DNA of 64,000 bases from assembly GCF_000237925.1 (NCBI RefSeq), contig NC_031500.1, positions 13,913,753 to 13,977,752 on the forward strand, given 5' to 3'. Below the pieces are notes generated by a model. That model ran no database searches and had not been told where the DNA came from. It saw only the letters and a program-made list of their open reading frames with translations. The stretch comes from Schistosoma mansoni. Taxonomy: Eukaryota; Platyhelminthes; Trematoda; Strigeidida; Schistosomatidae. Positions 8,964 through 20,499 of the stretch are shown in pieces. Every line of letters begins with the position of its first letter. The stretch's first letter is position 1. The position numbers were made by a program, and so were the translations under genes.

Positions 8964-11900
8964 TTAATCATCTCCTTGAATAATTTCTTCTATACGACGA
9001 ATAAATTTCACGCGTATCTCATTGATTTGATCACCACGTAACTGATCTTGAACAAATCGAGCTTCAACTTCAAGTTGTACCTTAAATAAGATTTTTGTTA
9101 AAATATAAAAGTTTAATTACAAAAATAAACTATAAGAATAAATTAAAAGCTTTCAAAGTCTAGGTTTGGTGCTAATTGGTATTCGTCAGAAAAGTGTGTT
9201 TGAATCCTTAGGTGAACTACTCCCCAAGGCATTTAAATCCTATCACTGTCCAGTATCAAAGATGTTATCACAAAATGATTTGGGCCTCAATTAACTTCCT
9301 GTAGGAATGAGATATGTATGGTGATGAATTATTGAGTAGCAATCAATACCATGTTTTACTGGACCTCAGTGATAACAGAATTGCATTTTTTATGTTGCAG
9401 TAAGGTCAGAAGTCTAAGATAACTCAACATCATAAGCCCTATGCTTTTTTTATTTTAGGTGGTTAGAGATAGTCTCTGGAATTTTTAGATTTGAATTTTG
9501 CGCCACCTGATACTCGATACTTGTTAAGTTAAACCAACTTTATTTCGAGCTCAATCGAGTATTATTTTTCTAACCATAACGTGGATGGAAATTGAGTGTA
9601 CTTATTTATTTAAATGAAATAATAAGGGAAACAAACTTTTTGTACATTATTGTTTAATAAATTAGGGATTCAATGTACTGTTAAATGCAATGTTACTATC
9701 ATAAAACCAGTTTAATCTATTAGGCTTTAAAAACTCTAATATCCAATTGTTAAAGTAACAAGTCAGTCAGTCAGTCACAACGTAGAACTTTGTACGTACG
9801 TACGTACATCAGTTTGAGTTGCCAAGCCACACTAGCACAAAGATGAAGTTGTCGATTCAAATCCCATAGTGGTAGAAGTAGTAAGAGTATAAGCATTAAT
9901 GTGAAAGATTAGGGTTTGAAGATGTTATTGAAGGAGTATAATCCAGTGAAATAAATTTGAAGAGAGACAAAAAGGATAGAGACATGAAGGATTCAGAAGA
10001 TTAGAATTTGGCAGAACATAAAGAGTGGATGCACCTTTGCCAATTAAAGTAACAAAGTTTACCTCATAATAATATTACATGAGGCTTTGCAGTTGATATA
10101 ATGATGTTATCAAGTTTTTATAATGAGAAAGGAAGTGCTGAATTTAGAGACTATCAGTAAAAAACACTGAAGTGTATTCGTTTAGTATAGTATGTTTGAA
10201 TCTTCCCATCGATATGTTAGGACTGCAACTGGTCAGTCTCTAATTGGCATATGTGCATACTGTGCATATAGCTTCGATATACCTTAATTCACAAGCATGG
10301 TAAGCAGAGATGGATAGTGGCTAGCAGTGGAATCCCCAGGACGCGCGTATAGGGAGGCTATACGCACAGTATGCACATATTCCGATTAGAGACTGACCAG
10401 TTGCAGTCCTAACACATCGATGGGAAGATTCAAATATACTATACTAAACGAATTTAAATTTCACCCCATCGCACAAGCAAGTGGCTATCAGGACTCAGTG
10501 GCCGAGTGGATAACGCGATGGCGTTTGAAGCGAGGGTACTGGGTTCGAGTCCCAGAGAGAACATCAACTCTGAGATGCAGGCACATCCAGCTGACGAGTC
10601 CCAAATAGGACGAAACGTGCGTCCTGGATTCCACTGCTAGCCACTATCCATCTCTGCTTACTGAAGTGTATTGTACTTAATTCTTAATGGCAGCATGCAG
10701 CTAACAAAAATCTCTTTTAATTATGACTTTTTTATCCCATCTTAATTAACACAATCTTAATTTTATGAAAAAAAATACATCCATCATAATATTGAACACA
10801 ACATCGTTCAGTTTAGCATGATATAATAAGCCGGTGCAATGAAAATAATTAATTCGGCTTAGAATAACAAGTTTAGATTAACGGATAGATATATCATCAG
10901 GTTCCTCACACTGAAGTAGTTCAAAAGAATTTTGAACCTGTAACCTGTTGATTGAAAGTTCAGTGCTTTGGATAAAAAAAGTGTAACTCACCAATTACAT
11001 GGTTGTATACTTAACTTTGAGACACACTTTATGTGTGAGGACTAATGTTACTAATTGGTTTCCCAAACCGTTATAGATGGGGAGGGACTCGAACCTGAGA
11101 TTAAGTGGTTGAGCTAAGTTACTGTACATATTATATAAGATAAGAATCGAAGAGAACTACTCAACTAATTTAGTAGTAATGATCTATCCAACTAGATTTA
11201 CGTAAATCATAAGTGACCAAACTTAATGAGTTAAATTCCTTCCAACACACTAATGATGAACTCACGTATACATGAACACAAACACTACTTACTGTTTTTA
11301 TAATATTCCCTTAGGGTTGCCAACTGAAACTAAAGGTATGTAACTCTTCTAATCTAGTATTACAATCAACTATATTGATAAGATATTTATATTGCTTTGA
11401 CTTGCTTTTCGCTGATAATTTATCTGCATATATGGTAGTTATGTTAGTGGAAAAGAAACTTATCGTACAAACATCAAGAAGTGTGTCAGCTACTAATACT
11501 AACATCTAATGAGTAAAGGATCTAAATGAAGAGTATCACACTGTATACTACTTCAGTGTATGTTGAATTGTCGAGATTCACAGAGAAAAATAGGTGGCTA
11601 AAAATACTTACGTTGTAAATCATAGATCTATGAACGAGTATTTTGTTCAAAATCCAGGAATTTACTCATTAATGTTAACCCACGCCTCCTAAACGGAATC
11701 AGACTCAGGATATTTAAGCCTGATAGGGAATGTGTTACATTTAGACTGAAATTCAATGATCCACATGAAATAGAGTTCACTAGTCATTTAGTCGTAAGCA
11801 ACGTTGAACCCAGAACATATGTGCATTGATTCCAGTCATTATACTGTATTGGCATAGCGAGATGTAGTTAACAATACAAATGTGAAACTAAGGGTAGAAG

Positions 11901-14900
11901 TATTTGTGCTATTACAACTAATTTCAAGCTATATCACTCAACGTCTTTAATCAATAGTTATGATGATCGCTCGGACCCCAATCGAGAAGTCCACATCTAA
12001 GTAAATTGCTGATGGACTAATTCTAAGTCTTGGTTTTGCAGTCCCTAGCTTTTTTTAAATCTATTCTTATGTATACATATAATAAGCACATATATATATC
12101 TTACATTATGCAAAGCACCACGTATCGCACCGGCCAATACGTTGGAATAAAGTAGGTTTTGATGTTCAGCAGGAAGATCAACAAACTCTGTTAATGGATT
12201 ATTCTCCAATACAAGACTGAATTCATCACCAGCTGAACTGAATTTACAAATGGTTGGAGTTATGCCTAAAAAGATTTTGAAGCCCTAAAACAAGAAAGAA
12301 CATTTGAAAAACTGAAACCAGTACGTGTAACAGTCACTGATAACAACAGTTTTAATAGCGGAATATATAGTGCAGATACTATTTTGTACACCCGTGCGGA
12401 TTTCAATATTGAACACTATAAGCTATATATCTACAGACTCTTTGGTTTTCCTGTCTTCTTTTGAAAGAAATTTATTAGCCTTCCAAACTTACGTATATGA
12501 CTTGTTAAGTTGAAATCCAGTATTCGGTCACTATCTGTTTTATCTCGTAAAATTATAGTCTGCTTAACAGAATGCTTTAATAATTGATAATTCGATACCA
12601 ACATCTCAACTAGGTGTAACTTACACCATAGGGAACTGAAGCTTGATTGCAGAAATTTTGAGCTATTATTTGATGTACATCCTCTACACTTTCACTCTCA
12701 TATTTTGCAGCGACCCATATCTTTTGATAAGTCTCGCAACCTAGATTTAAACCTGGTCAACAAATTCATCAGAGATTGAGCGATCTAAGAAAAACTATAT
12801 TCACCAACTCCTTTTGATGTTTCAAATGCCATTTAATCGTAATTCATTTTAGATATAAATATATTAGCTCACTGGAAAGCTTGTTCTGCAGCCTAGTTGC
12901 CTTGTATTTTGATGTATCAGTTCATTCAATGGTTCGCGTCGATAATGCGGTCTCATCATTAACTATTGGTTGGTTAGCTGCTGTAATAATTAATCATCAT
13001 CTATCGGTCAGGATTCTACTCCGCAATGCTAACAATCTCGAAAGATATCATCCAACATTAAAGTATAGAACTATTTTTTTTCCTGAAACAGCCAGATATT
13101 GACTGGTACGACCGAGAGTGAGGAGAGTCAGCTCTCCCTCTCGAAATGCTCTCACATGGCCACGCGAATATATAGCCTCTGTCAGGGAAGTCCCTCTCGC
13201 TGCCTTCTCGTGGCATTTCTGTTGTTTACGAAATCGAGAGGACGAAAGCGAATGTCTGGCGCTTTGACCGGGTTGGTGGACACGGAAAGTCCATCTAGGG
13301 GAGTTGGAAAACCCTCATTCCAAACCAATGGTGCACATGGGGCTCCAGGATCCTGAGGAAACAAATAGCGTATGAACCAATCGTTGGTCACCCGCTACTA
13401 TGGGACTGCATCTCCTCACGACGCTCCACTGCCTTGTGGGTCAGACCTTTAGGTTAAAGGCTCCGGGTGTGGCCCCTTAAGAAAACCACCTGCTTCAGTT
13501 TGGGCACCTCAGTAGTATCACAGCCCTCACACAAATCAAATGAGACTTGTGCGGCGCATATATATCTGGTGCCCCCTTGTACTCATATGTGTTTGAATAA
13601 ATAAATAATAAATTAGACTTAGTATGGTCTTAAAATATATGTATTATCATTTAAAACAGGACAACAGAAATAGTTCTCGGTATACACGAATATTTACATA
13701 AGTACTGAATTGTATTTATTAATTTTGGAGTGAGTGACGATATTTAAATAGTGAGTTTCCGAAAGAAGATCAACTGTACTGAGAATATTTTCCATTGTAT
13801 ACAAGACGCTCATTTATGGTACTAGCTTTTCTTTGTGTTGCATTGATTTTAAAGAAGTGAAATCTATATATTTAAACTTTTTCGGAACATGAAAACAAAC
13901 TCTTTATGTATTATTTGAACTAAATTCCACACTTTTATCATGTTACTCGTGTTTTTTGACCATATGGAAGACAGTCATAAGTATCCAAACACATTAGTTT
14001 TTAGACTGAAGATTATACAGGTTACTCAGATATTTAAACACTACATCGAAATATACATTTATATACTTTGAACAACACTAAGGATAGGGTGATATAATAG
14101 CAATTAAACTATAGACAATGAAAATTCGTATTCTTTCAGTTAGACTTCATTTTATATTCTCACCATAAAAGAAATAATCTTAAATATCGTGAGTAAAAAA
14201 CGAATATGGTGACGTTAGTCAGTCAGCTACGACGTAAGACCAGGCACATTTATGCATCGATCCAACTTGCCATGCCTCGTTAGTACAACAAGATGAACAC
14301 CGAATTCAAAGAAGTAGTTAATTTAGTGATGGTAATATATAAAAGAAAAGTTGTATATAAGGATATAGTACAGGAAGAAAGACATATGAAGCAGTTTTAA
14401 TCTTAAGGTTTAAAGGAAGATAAAGAGTGTATACACCTGAGCCATTGTGATCGATTCCGAGCCATGTCACTCAGAGTCTCCAACCATTGGTTACAATAGT
14501 CACAAGGACTCCAACCAGGTAGTCTGCATCTACCAACATGGCTCAGACTAGAAGTTAGTGACGTGAGACAGTGCAATTACAATTACATCGACACGGACAT
14601 CCTGCAGTCTTAAAACATATTTACTACAATCAGTAGGAGCCATCGTATCAAAAACTGATTTGTGGTAGGCCACAACGTCCTGCACAACCCTGGTAACTGA
14701 TCAAAGATTTGAGGGTCTGAGTGTTAGATTTCCATCTCAGTACTTTAAGACCAAGCGAATTTTCTCTTTCCGGATTAATATTGTCCTCCCAAGAACCATT
14801 CTTGGTTATCATATGTAGAATGTGTTCTAAACGGAGATTATGACGGCTAACATCATCTAAAAACCACCTTTTGATTGTCAAACCAAAAGTTACACATCAA

Positions 14901-15592
14901 CTGCACAATGCTCCAAAAAGAGTAGACACAAAACATAAACACACTTTGTGTTGTTAGCTTATTATTAGTTTCACGGCTGCAGGAAATTTTGTTGCCACAT
15001 GTAAACAGAAAAATGAGATACTGACTAAAAAGTTAAAGGAGATTGAATTCTTTTATCCGAAGTTTTTCATATGAATTGAGATAATGAAATCAATGAAGTC
15101 ACTTCACTTCTTACTGAGATATCAAACCAGTCCTAGAGCATAGGTTCATTTCTCACGTACTGAAGGCAGTTGAAGCCTTTATCAGCTTGTTGGTCTAAGA
15201 TGTTCTCAAGATGAAGTATGAACAAACAAATAAACAAGCGAAAACTGTCTTGCTATTAGCTTACTTTAACAACTGCTTCGGCGGTTTCTTTGAAATCGTT
15301 ACAACGACCAGAATTCCCACGCGCTAAGTAGTCTTCAACCAACTTTAGACCAATATTAAACCCGCTAATTGGAGAAAATTACATCTAAGAAGATGAACTA
15401 GGCGGCTTACATTTTGTCCAACTGTTCATTAATTTCTGCATCTGTATCGAAATCTCTAACAATATTAGCAACAAGAGCACCGTATGTTAAAGTGAACAAT
15501 TCAGCTGTCTATCGATTTTTTTAGATACATCAAATTTTATTAAAAAATCATACCACTCTTTTGGATTCCGATCCACGCGATTGACGAGCCAT
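8964..15592 (-). CDS. TRAPPC3: TRAPP complex subunit 3 (BET3)
   Basis: Five exons on the minus strand: 15592-15554, 15508-15411, 15364-15265, 12284-12105 and 9080-8964, all phase-consistent, giving 177 residues (human 180). The protein can be read almost gap-free against TRAPPC3: ESKRVTAELFTLTYGALV, INEQLDKI, GFNIGLKLVEDYLARGNSG, GRCNDFKETAEAV, FKIFLGITPTICKFSSAGDE, NNPLTEFVDLPAEHQNLLYS, EVEARFVQDQLRG and the C-terminal KFIRRIEEIIQGDD. The conserved Cys of GRC at about residue 68 is the palmitoylated position of the family. BET3 is a core subunit of the TRAPP complexes that activate Rab1/Ypt1 in ER-Golgi traffic. Introns 1 and 2 are 45 and 46 nt; introns 3 and 4 are about 3 kb and hold retroelement insertions. 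The upstream CR1 element is head to head with the gene. Confidence 0.95.
9762..10043 (-). mobile_element. 5'-truncated SR2-like LINE, 3' UTR only
   Basis: The reverse complement follows the 3' UTR of the SR2-like element at 56253-60190: GGTGCATCCACTCTT, poly-pyrimidine stretch, GTACGTACGTACG and the terminal CTGACTGACTGAC. A perfect 12-bp duplication TTAAAGTAACAA lies at 9750-9761 and 10044-10055. The fragment sits in TRAPPC3 intron 4, on the same strand as the gene. Confidence 0.85.
10179..10659 (+). mobile_element. Composite Sm-alpha-like hammerhead SINE with inverted half
   Basis: A 481-bp insertion lies between perfect 13-bp duplications ACTGAAGTGTATT (10166-10178 and 10660-10672) in TRAPPC3 intron 4. 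The left half is a minus-strand unit that carries the SINE's hammerhead 3' flank (10303-10355). The right half is a plus-strand unit with tRNA-like box A (GTGGCCGAGTGGATAACGCG), box B (GGGTTCGAGTCCC) and an intact hammerhead. About 98-bp arms (10175-10272 and 10358-10454) are inverted copies with roughly five mismatches. The duplications show that both halves entered together. Confidence 0.85.
10580..10642 (+). ncRNA. Hammerhead ribozyme, full-length type
   Basis: All core elements are present: CTGACGAG at 10591-10598, stem II GTCCCAAATAGGAC, GAAA at 10612-10615 and GTC at 10621-10623 as the cleavage triplet. The flanks CACATCCAG and CTGGATTCC give the stem I with bulge/loop contacts typical of the schistosome Sm-alpha ribozyme, whose structure is known. 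This is the best preserved hammerhead of the window. Self-cleavage is inferred, not shown. Confidence 0.8.
13102..13606 (+). repeat. ATAA-tailed 0.5-kb repeat, nearly complete (family C)
   Basis: It runs from CTGGTACGACCGAG through ATGCTCTCACATGGCC and CTTCAGTTTGGGCACC to CCCCCTTGTACTCATATG and a (AATA)n tail. It is colinear with 41436-41940 and 51536-52058. The short readings inside are not conserved enough to call a gene. It lies in TRAPPC3 intron 3, opposite to the gene. Confidence 0.8.
14219..14885 (-). mobile_element. SR2-like LINE 3' fragment
   Basis: The minus strand carries the SR2 terminal CTGACTGACTAAC, a diverged 3' UTR and part of the terminal coding region (rc of GCAGACTACCTGGTTGGAGT at about 14511-14530, and a reading with HNLRLEHILHM). 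The order is the same as at 59150-60190 but much diverged. It lies in TRAPPC3 intron 3. Confidence 0.6.
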
Positions 15593-16251
15593 TTTTATTT
15601 AACCAGTAGTTTCCTCCACTCAGGATTTAGGAAAAAGAAAACGGACTTTATTATGAGAATCGATAGAGATATGTTGATAGCTTGTATTTGGGGAAAGTCA
15701 TATATATATACATATAATGTAGATTTTGTTTTTTTTACAACCACTAAAGCATGTCTGTAAGTTACGAAACATCAGGAAACTAGTGACCTTGAGAATGTCA
15801 TCACGAACTGACACCAGCTAAAATGCCAAAACGCTATTTAGACAAACCTATGGATGATATTCGCAACAAAATCCAGGGCTCCTCATCTCATATTTGAATG
15901 TATTGTTTACAAATTCGTCGTTCCACACTATAACTAGTTTGTTTGACGTATTATTTGAAGTTGCTGTCCTTTTTATCAGCGCGCTATTTAAAAAGGACAG
16001 TGGTATTTTTCCTCGTTGAGTAAATTCTATTGTTTTGATCGTTATTAACGTATCAAGACTACTGTTTTATACTTTGATTGAATTTCTTTCAGTTAAAGTA
16101 TTCGACTAGAGTATCATTCTTGGTATCCTAAGTAGTTTTATCGTCGGTACTCCAGAGTACCTTGTTTTTCTATTGTATCTGTTAGTACTTTGGTCCTAAC
16201 TATTTTATAGTTTTTCTACTTTTTAGTCAAAATTCACTTTCTCATCCTAAA

Positions 16252-17357
16252 ATGACTGGAAGATGCAACAAAAGCATTTGCCACCGCCCAGGATGTCGAT
16301 ATCCCGTTGACAGCGGCATGCAGTGCGATGAGTGCAAAGGTTGGTACCACGAAGTTTGCACGAATCTAACGCCTGCAGCTTTTAAGCGGTTCAGTAAAAA
16401 TGGATGCATATGGCTATGTCAACAGTGCTGTTTGGATGCAAATAGCCTGTTAACCGAGGCCATCTCAATGGTAAATGCCGCGAAAAAGTGTCTCGGCAAG
16501 CGCGGTCGGGACACATCGGTCAGAACTCAATCTATCGACGCGCAGATTGACATAAGGCAGGCCCAAGTGAGTCCAAAAAATGCTGACCCACACTGTCCAA
16601 AGGACAAGGACATCCTCCAAAGAGGACTGTCACAACCAGAAACTCGAGAAAAAAAGTCTCTTCTGTCCCTCGTATCAAAAATGGTACCCAGAAGGGAACT
16701 TCCGGAACCCAAAATCGCAAGGCTCGATCAGTTTCCAGCGCGAAAGATGACCCAACCTCCCAAGTCGTCCTGAACCTTCCAGAATCCCACAGTACGCCTG
16801 ACGCGACTGTGGTTACTACTCCAAAGAACGTTGGCGATTGGGTACGGGTCGTAAGGAAAAAACGGCAAAATGACGTAAAAGGGAATCCTACCCCCACCAA
16901 AAGGGTCGAAAAGCCGAGGTCTGATCACAGCGACAGATCAGTCATTTTCCATAGAGTCAAGGAGAGTGACAGCTCAGAACCGAAAGCTCGTTTTGAGCAT
17001 GACATTGTGTTGATAAAACAACTACTCAACCAAGTTATGCCCAAAAACATCCCCGGAGTCACCTTGCTAAAGGTGTATAGACTAGGAAACCTAGCGCATC
17101 TGAAGCCAAATCAGTCTAGACTACTCAAAGTCGTTTTCAAATCCCCAAACGAACGCGACTTAATCTTAGAAAATGGACACAAATTAAAGGGTTCAGGAGT
17201 TTTTCTCCGTAAGGACTTACCGTTGGCGGACCGTGTGAAAAGACGGGAAGCCGAAAAAGAACTACAGCTCAGATTAGATGCTGGCGAAAAAGACCTGAAA
17301 ATTGTAAATTTTCGGGTTGTGCGGCTTCGACAGAGGATGATGCCGAAGCCACTCTAG
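16252..17357 (+). pseudogene. CR1 LINE ORF1 (PHD-finger nucleic-acid-binding protein), frameshifted
   Basis: The first part (16252-16773, 173 residues) opens with a C4HC3 PHD-like finger: CHRPGCRYP, CDECKGWYHEVC, WLCQQC. Many CR1 elements carry such a finger in ORF1. The second part (16809-17357, another frame, 182 residues) is basic with a conserved C-terminal module (VTLLKVYRLGN, LLKVVFKSPNERD, GVFLRKDLPLADRVKRREAE), probably for RNA binding. The frame change lies between 16740 and 16808. ORF1 proteins bind the LINE RNA and assist target-primed reverse transcription. The end of ORF1 overlaps the start of ORF2. Confidence 0.8.
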
Positions 17358-20176
17358 GTGAAGCACGAGGCCACCTAAATAGGCTTCGGATCTGTCATAC
17401 CAATGTCCGGAGCTTACTCAATAAGCTACCGGAACTAGGTGTACAGATTGACTCAACTAGGCCAGACATAATCGCAGTCACAGAAACATAGCTGACGCCG
17501 TCTATAGATAGTAGGGAACTTGATTTCGAGGGTTTTACATTAGTAAGGGCCGATAGAATACAAACGCGTAAAGGAGGGGGAGTAGCTCTATTCATTAGGA
17601 ATGCTATTCCATTCACCATTATCGACAGTGTATCCCATGAGAGTGGGACGTGTGAATTAGTTAGCTGCCGCCTGAAATGTAGGGGACAAGAGTTGCTGCT
17701 TAGTTTGATCTATCGCAGTCCAAGCTGTGAGGTAAACGAGGTCCTGCTAAGCAGTCTCAACACTTTATCACGAAGTGATCGATGTCTAATCCTAGGGGAC
17801 TTTAATGCACCCATGGTGGACTGGGGAAATTCGCGGACTGAATCGTCAGCAAATTCCTTCGAACAGGAACTAGTTGATGCGGTAATCACATGTGCCCTAG
17901 TGCAACACGTGAAGGAAGCAACTAGGTACGACCCGGGCTCTGCATCATCCTTACTAGATCTTATATTGACTGATTATGAGGATGTAGTTGCAAACCTGGA
18001 TTACATGCCACCCCTAGGCAAAAGTGATCATGCAGTTTTAAGCTTTGACTTCCATATAACTGTCGATCACGAGCACGCCTCAGCTCAATCCAGACTTAAC
18101 GTCTGGAAAGCAAACATACCAGACATTATGAAATCAGCATCATCAGTAGATTGGGAAATAGACCCAGAGTCATCAATCGAAACGGCTTGGGACGTATTCC
18201 GGAATTTATACTTAAAAGTTACCGCCCCCCACATCCCTTGGACTACACCTAAGAGACCGAGAAACTCCCCACCGTGGTTCAGTAGGGAGGTTCGCATCCT
18301 TCTCCGTAAAAGAAGGAAAATGTGGGATAGATTTAGGTTACTGGGGACTGACGAGGCAAAATCTCAGTATCAAAAGGCTCGAAATACCTGTGCCTCGACC
18401 CTCCGTAAGGCCAGAAAGCTGTACGAAGAGAAAATCGTTAGGGAATCCATAGAATGCCCTAAACGCTTGTATTCGTATATAAACCAAAGGACAAAAAGAA
18501 GAAATGTTCCTTCACTATGGGGAGACAGTACTGCCTCATCACTAGTGGAGGACGACTTTGGCAAAGCTCAAGTATTCTCTAAATACTTTAGCAATGTATA
18601 CACCATAGAAACACCCTTCTCACCAGTCCATGAAAATCCCCCCACACAAGCACTGGAGAGCGTGACCATTAAGGAACTCGATGTCTTTGGTCTGCTAGTT
18701 AAGCTTGACATAGGTAAATCCACTGGACCCGATGAACTGCATCCTAGGTTACTAAAGGAATTAGCTAACTTTGTTGCGAACCCTTTAAGTGTATGTTTTA
18801 ATCTATCCGTAACCCAGGGTCGTCTGCCAAAAGACTGGAAGAACGCCATAGTAAGTCCAGTCTTCAAAACAGGTACAAAACATAAGCCTGAGAATCACCG
18901 ACCAATTAGCCTAACTAGTGTGGTTGTTAAAATCTTAGAAAAGATTATTCGGGAGGAGCTGTTAAAGTATCTCGATGAAAACCGGATCCTCTCCGAAAAG
19001 CAGCATGGTTTTAGAACAGGTTACTCTTGTCTCACAAACTTATTAGTCGCTCGTGAAAGCTGGTGCGCTCTTAAGGACCAAAAGTTACCTATAGACGTAG
19101 CTTACATCGATTTCAGCAAAGCTTTCGACAAAGTTCCGCATAACCGGCTGTTATATAAGCTAAGGAATGTCGGGATTGGAGGCAATCTATTGATGTGGAT
19201 AAAAGACTTCCTAGTTAGGCGTCAACAAAGAGTAAGGGTGAACTCCAAGTTGTCTAACTGGGAAACTGTGCTTAGTGGAGTCCCCCAGGGTACAGTTTTG
19301 GGGCCAGTGTTATTCCTCCTGTACGTAAATGACCTCCCTCGTCTACTATCGTCATCGGTCTTACTCTATGCTCAGGATGTCAAGATATGGAGAGCGATAC
19401 AAAGCAAGGGCGATAGCTTAGAACTTCAAAACGACCTAGAGAGATTATCTGAATGGTCCCAAACCTGGCAATTGCCGATCAACACTTCCAAGTGTATTGT
19501 GATGCATATTGGCCACCAGGGTACAGATACATACACGATGAATAACACTGAGTTACCTATTGTCCAGGCACACAATGACTTAAGCGTTATCGTCAGTCAA
19601 GACTTAAAGACTACTGCACACTGCCGTGCAATAGCCGCCAAAGGTTTTAGGACTTTATGGTCCATTCGCAGGGCTTTTAGGCATCTCGACGCTAAAACGT
19701 TTCTGACTTTGTATACAGTGTTCGTACGTCCTAAACTTGATTACTGCTTACAAGCAGCTAGCCCCTGCCTAAAATAAAAAGACAGTGAACTCTTGGAAAG
19801 GGTTCAGAGAACAGCAACTAGGCTGATTCCCGGAATAGCGAAGCTCCCGTATGGTACTAGACTGACCAAGCTAAACCTATTCCCGCTGTCATATAGAAGA
19901 ATCAGAGGCGACTTGATTACAGTTTTCAAATTGCTTAATGACAAATTTGCACCTGATATGCCCTCATTTTTCTTGTCTTCCAAAACAGAAAATCTACGAG
20001 GACACTCCAAAAAAGTTCAAAAGCCCCGAACGAATTACTTGTCAGCTGATTACCGACTTTCCCATCGAATAATCAACGAGTGGAATTCATTACCTCAGCA
20101 CGTGGTTGAGGCTCCATCCGTCGACTCCTTCAAAAGAAAGTTGGATCAGCTGAGAGACCATCATTGCCAGGACTAA
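17330..20176 (+). pseudogene. CR1 LINE ORF2: endonuclease-reverse transcriptase with dead active site
   Basis: One frame runs through the whole region, broken by TAG at 17489-17491 and TAA at 19775-19777. The N-terminal part is an APE-type endonuclease (CHTNVRSLLNKLPELG, RKGGGVALFIRNA, SLIYRSPSC, LILGDFNAPMVDW, SDHAVLSFDF). The middle is the RT: STGPDELHPRLLKELA, NHRPISLTSVVVKILE, QHGFRTGYSCLTNLL, YIDFSKAFDKVPH, GVPQGTVLGPVLFLLYVNDL. The catalytic box reads YAQD, so one of the two metal-binding aspartates is lost. The C-terminal part (FVRPKLDYC, RTATRLIPG, YRRIRGDLI, NSLPQHVVEAPSVDSFK) is typical of CR1. Confidence 0.88.
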
Positions 20177-20249
20177 CACAGGCCACCAAGCCTCCTGTCC
20201 TTTCCAAACTGAAACTGATCGTTAGCCAAGACAATAAAAGCTTCAGAAC

Positions 20250-20480
20250 ACTACAGTGATATAGCCACCTAAGGTTTTAGAACCCTAATGTTAATACGTT
20301 GGGCCTTTAGCCATGTCGATGCTAAACCTTTTCGGATTTGTATTGAGTATTCGTTCGTCCTTATCTTGAGCACTCCATACAAACGGCTAGCCCCTGCCTA
20401 AAAAGAGACAGTGAGCTGTTAGAAGGGGTCCAAAGAAGTGCAACTAAGCTGATCATAGGAATGACAAAGCTCCAAGACTA
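20250..20480 (+). mobile_element. Second, more diverged CR1 fragment
   Basis: It repeats the segment 19620-19860 of the preceding element (TAGCCACCTAAGGTTTTAG, GCTAGCCCCTGCCTAAAA, GACAGTGAGCTGTTAGAAG), with many changes and small deletions. It directly follows the better copy, so it is either an older insertion or a partial tandem duplication. Confidence 0.65.
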
Positions 20481-20499
20481 GATAAACAACCCATATCCT

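Larger units (their letters stand above)
16010..20215 (+). mobile_element. CR1-clade LINE (Perere-3/SR3-like), nearly full length, inactive
   Basis: The unit has a 5' leader (about 16010-16251), ORF1 with a PHD finger, ORF2 with endonuclease and reverse transcriptase, and a short 3' UTR ending near 20215. ORF1 is frameshifted between 16740 and 16808. ORF2 has stops at 17489-17491 and 19775-19777 and YAQD in place of YADD, so it cannot be autonomous. Otherwise the frames are long, so the insertion is fairly young. It lies about 400 bp upstream of TRAPPC3, on the other strand. The 5' boundary is approximate. Confidence 0.85.

Noticed and set aside
9793-9808. A GTAC tandem repeat as an independent microsatellite
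   Set aside because: The same repeat is part of the SR2 3' UTR at about 60150-60165.
10485-10560. A tRNA-Ser/Leu-like gene, because of good boxes A and B
   Set aside because: It continues directly into the hammerhead, is flanked by target-site duplications as part of a SINE, and I see no paired acceptor stem.
10420-10608. A 62-codon reading
   Set aside because: It lies wholly within the tRNA-like and hammerhead parts of a SINE.
13099-13391. Readings of 85 and 69 codons on both strands
   Set aside because: They fall inside the family C repeat and overlap each other antisense.
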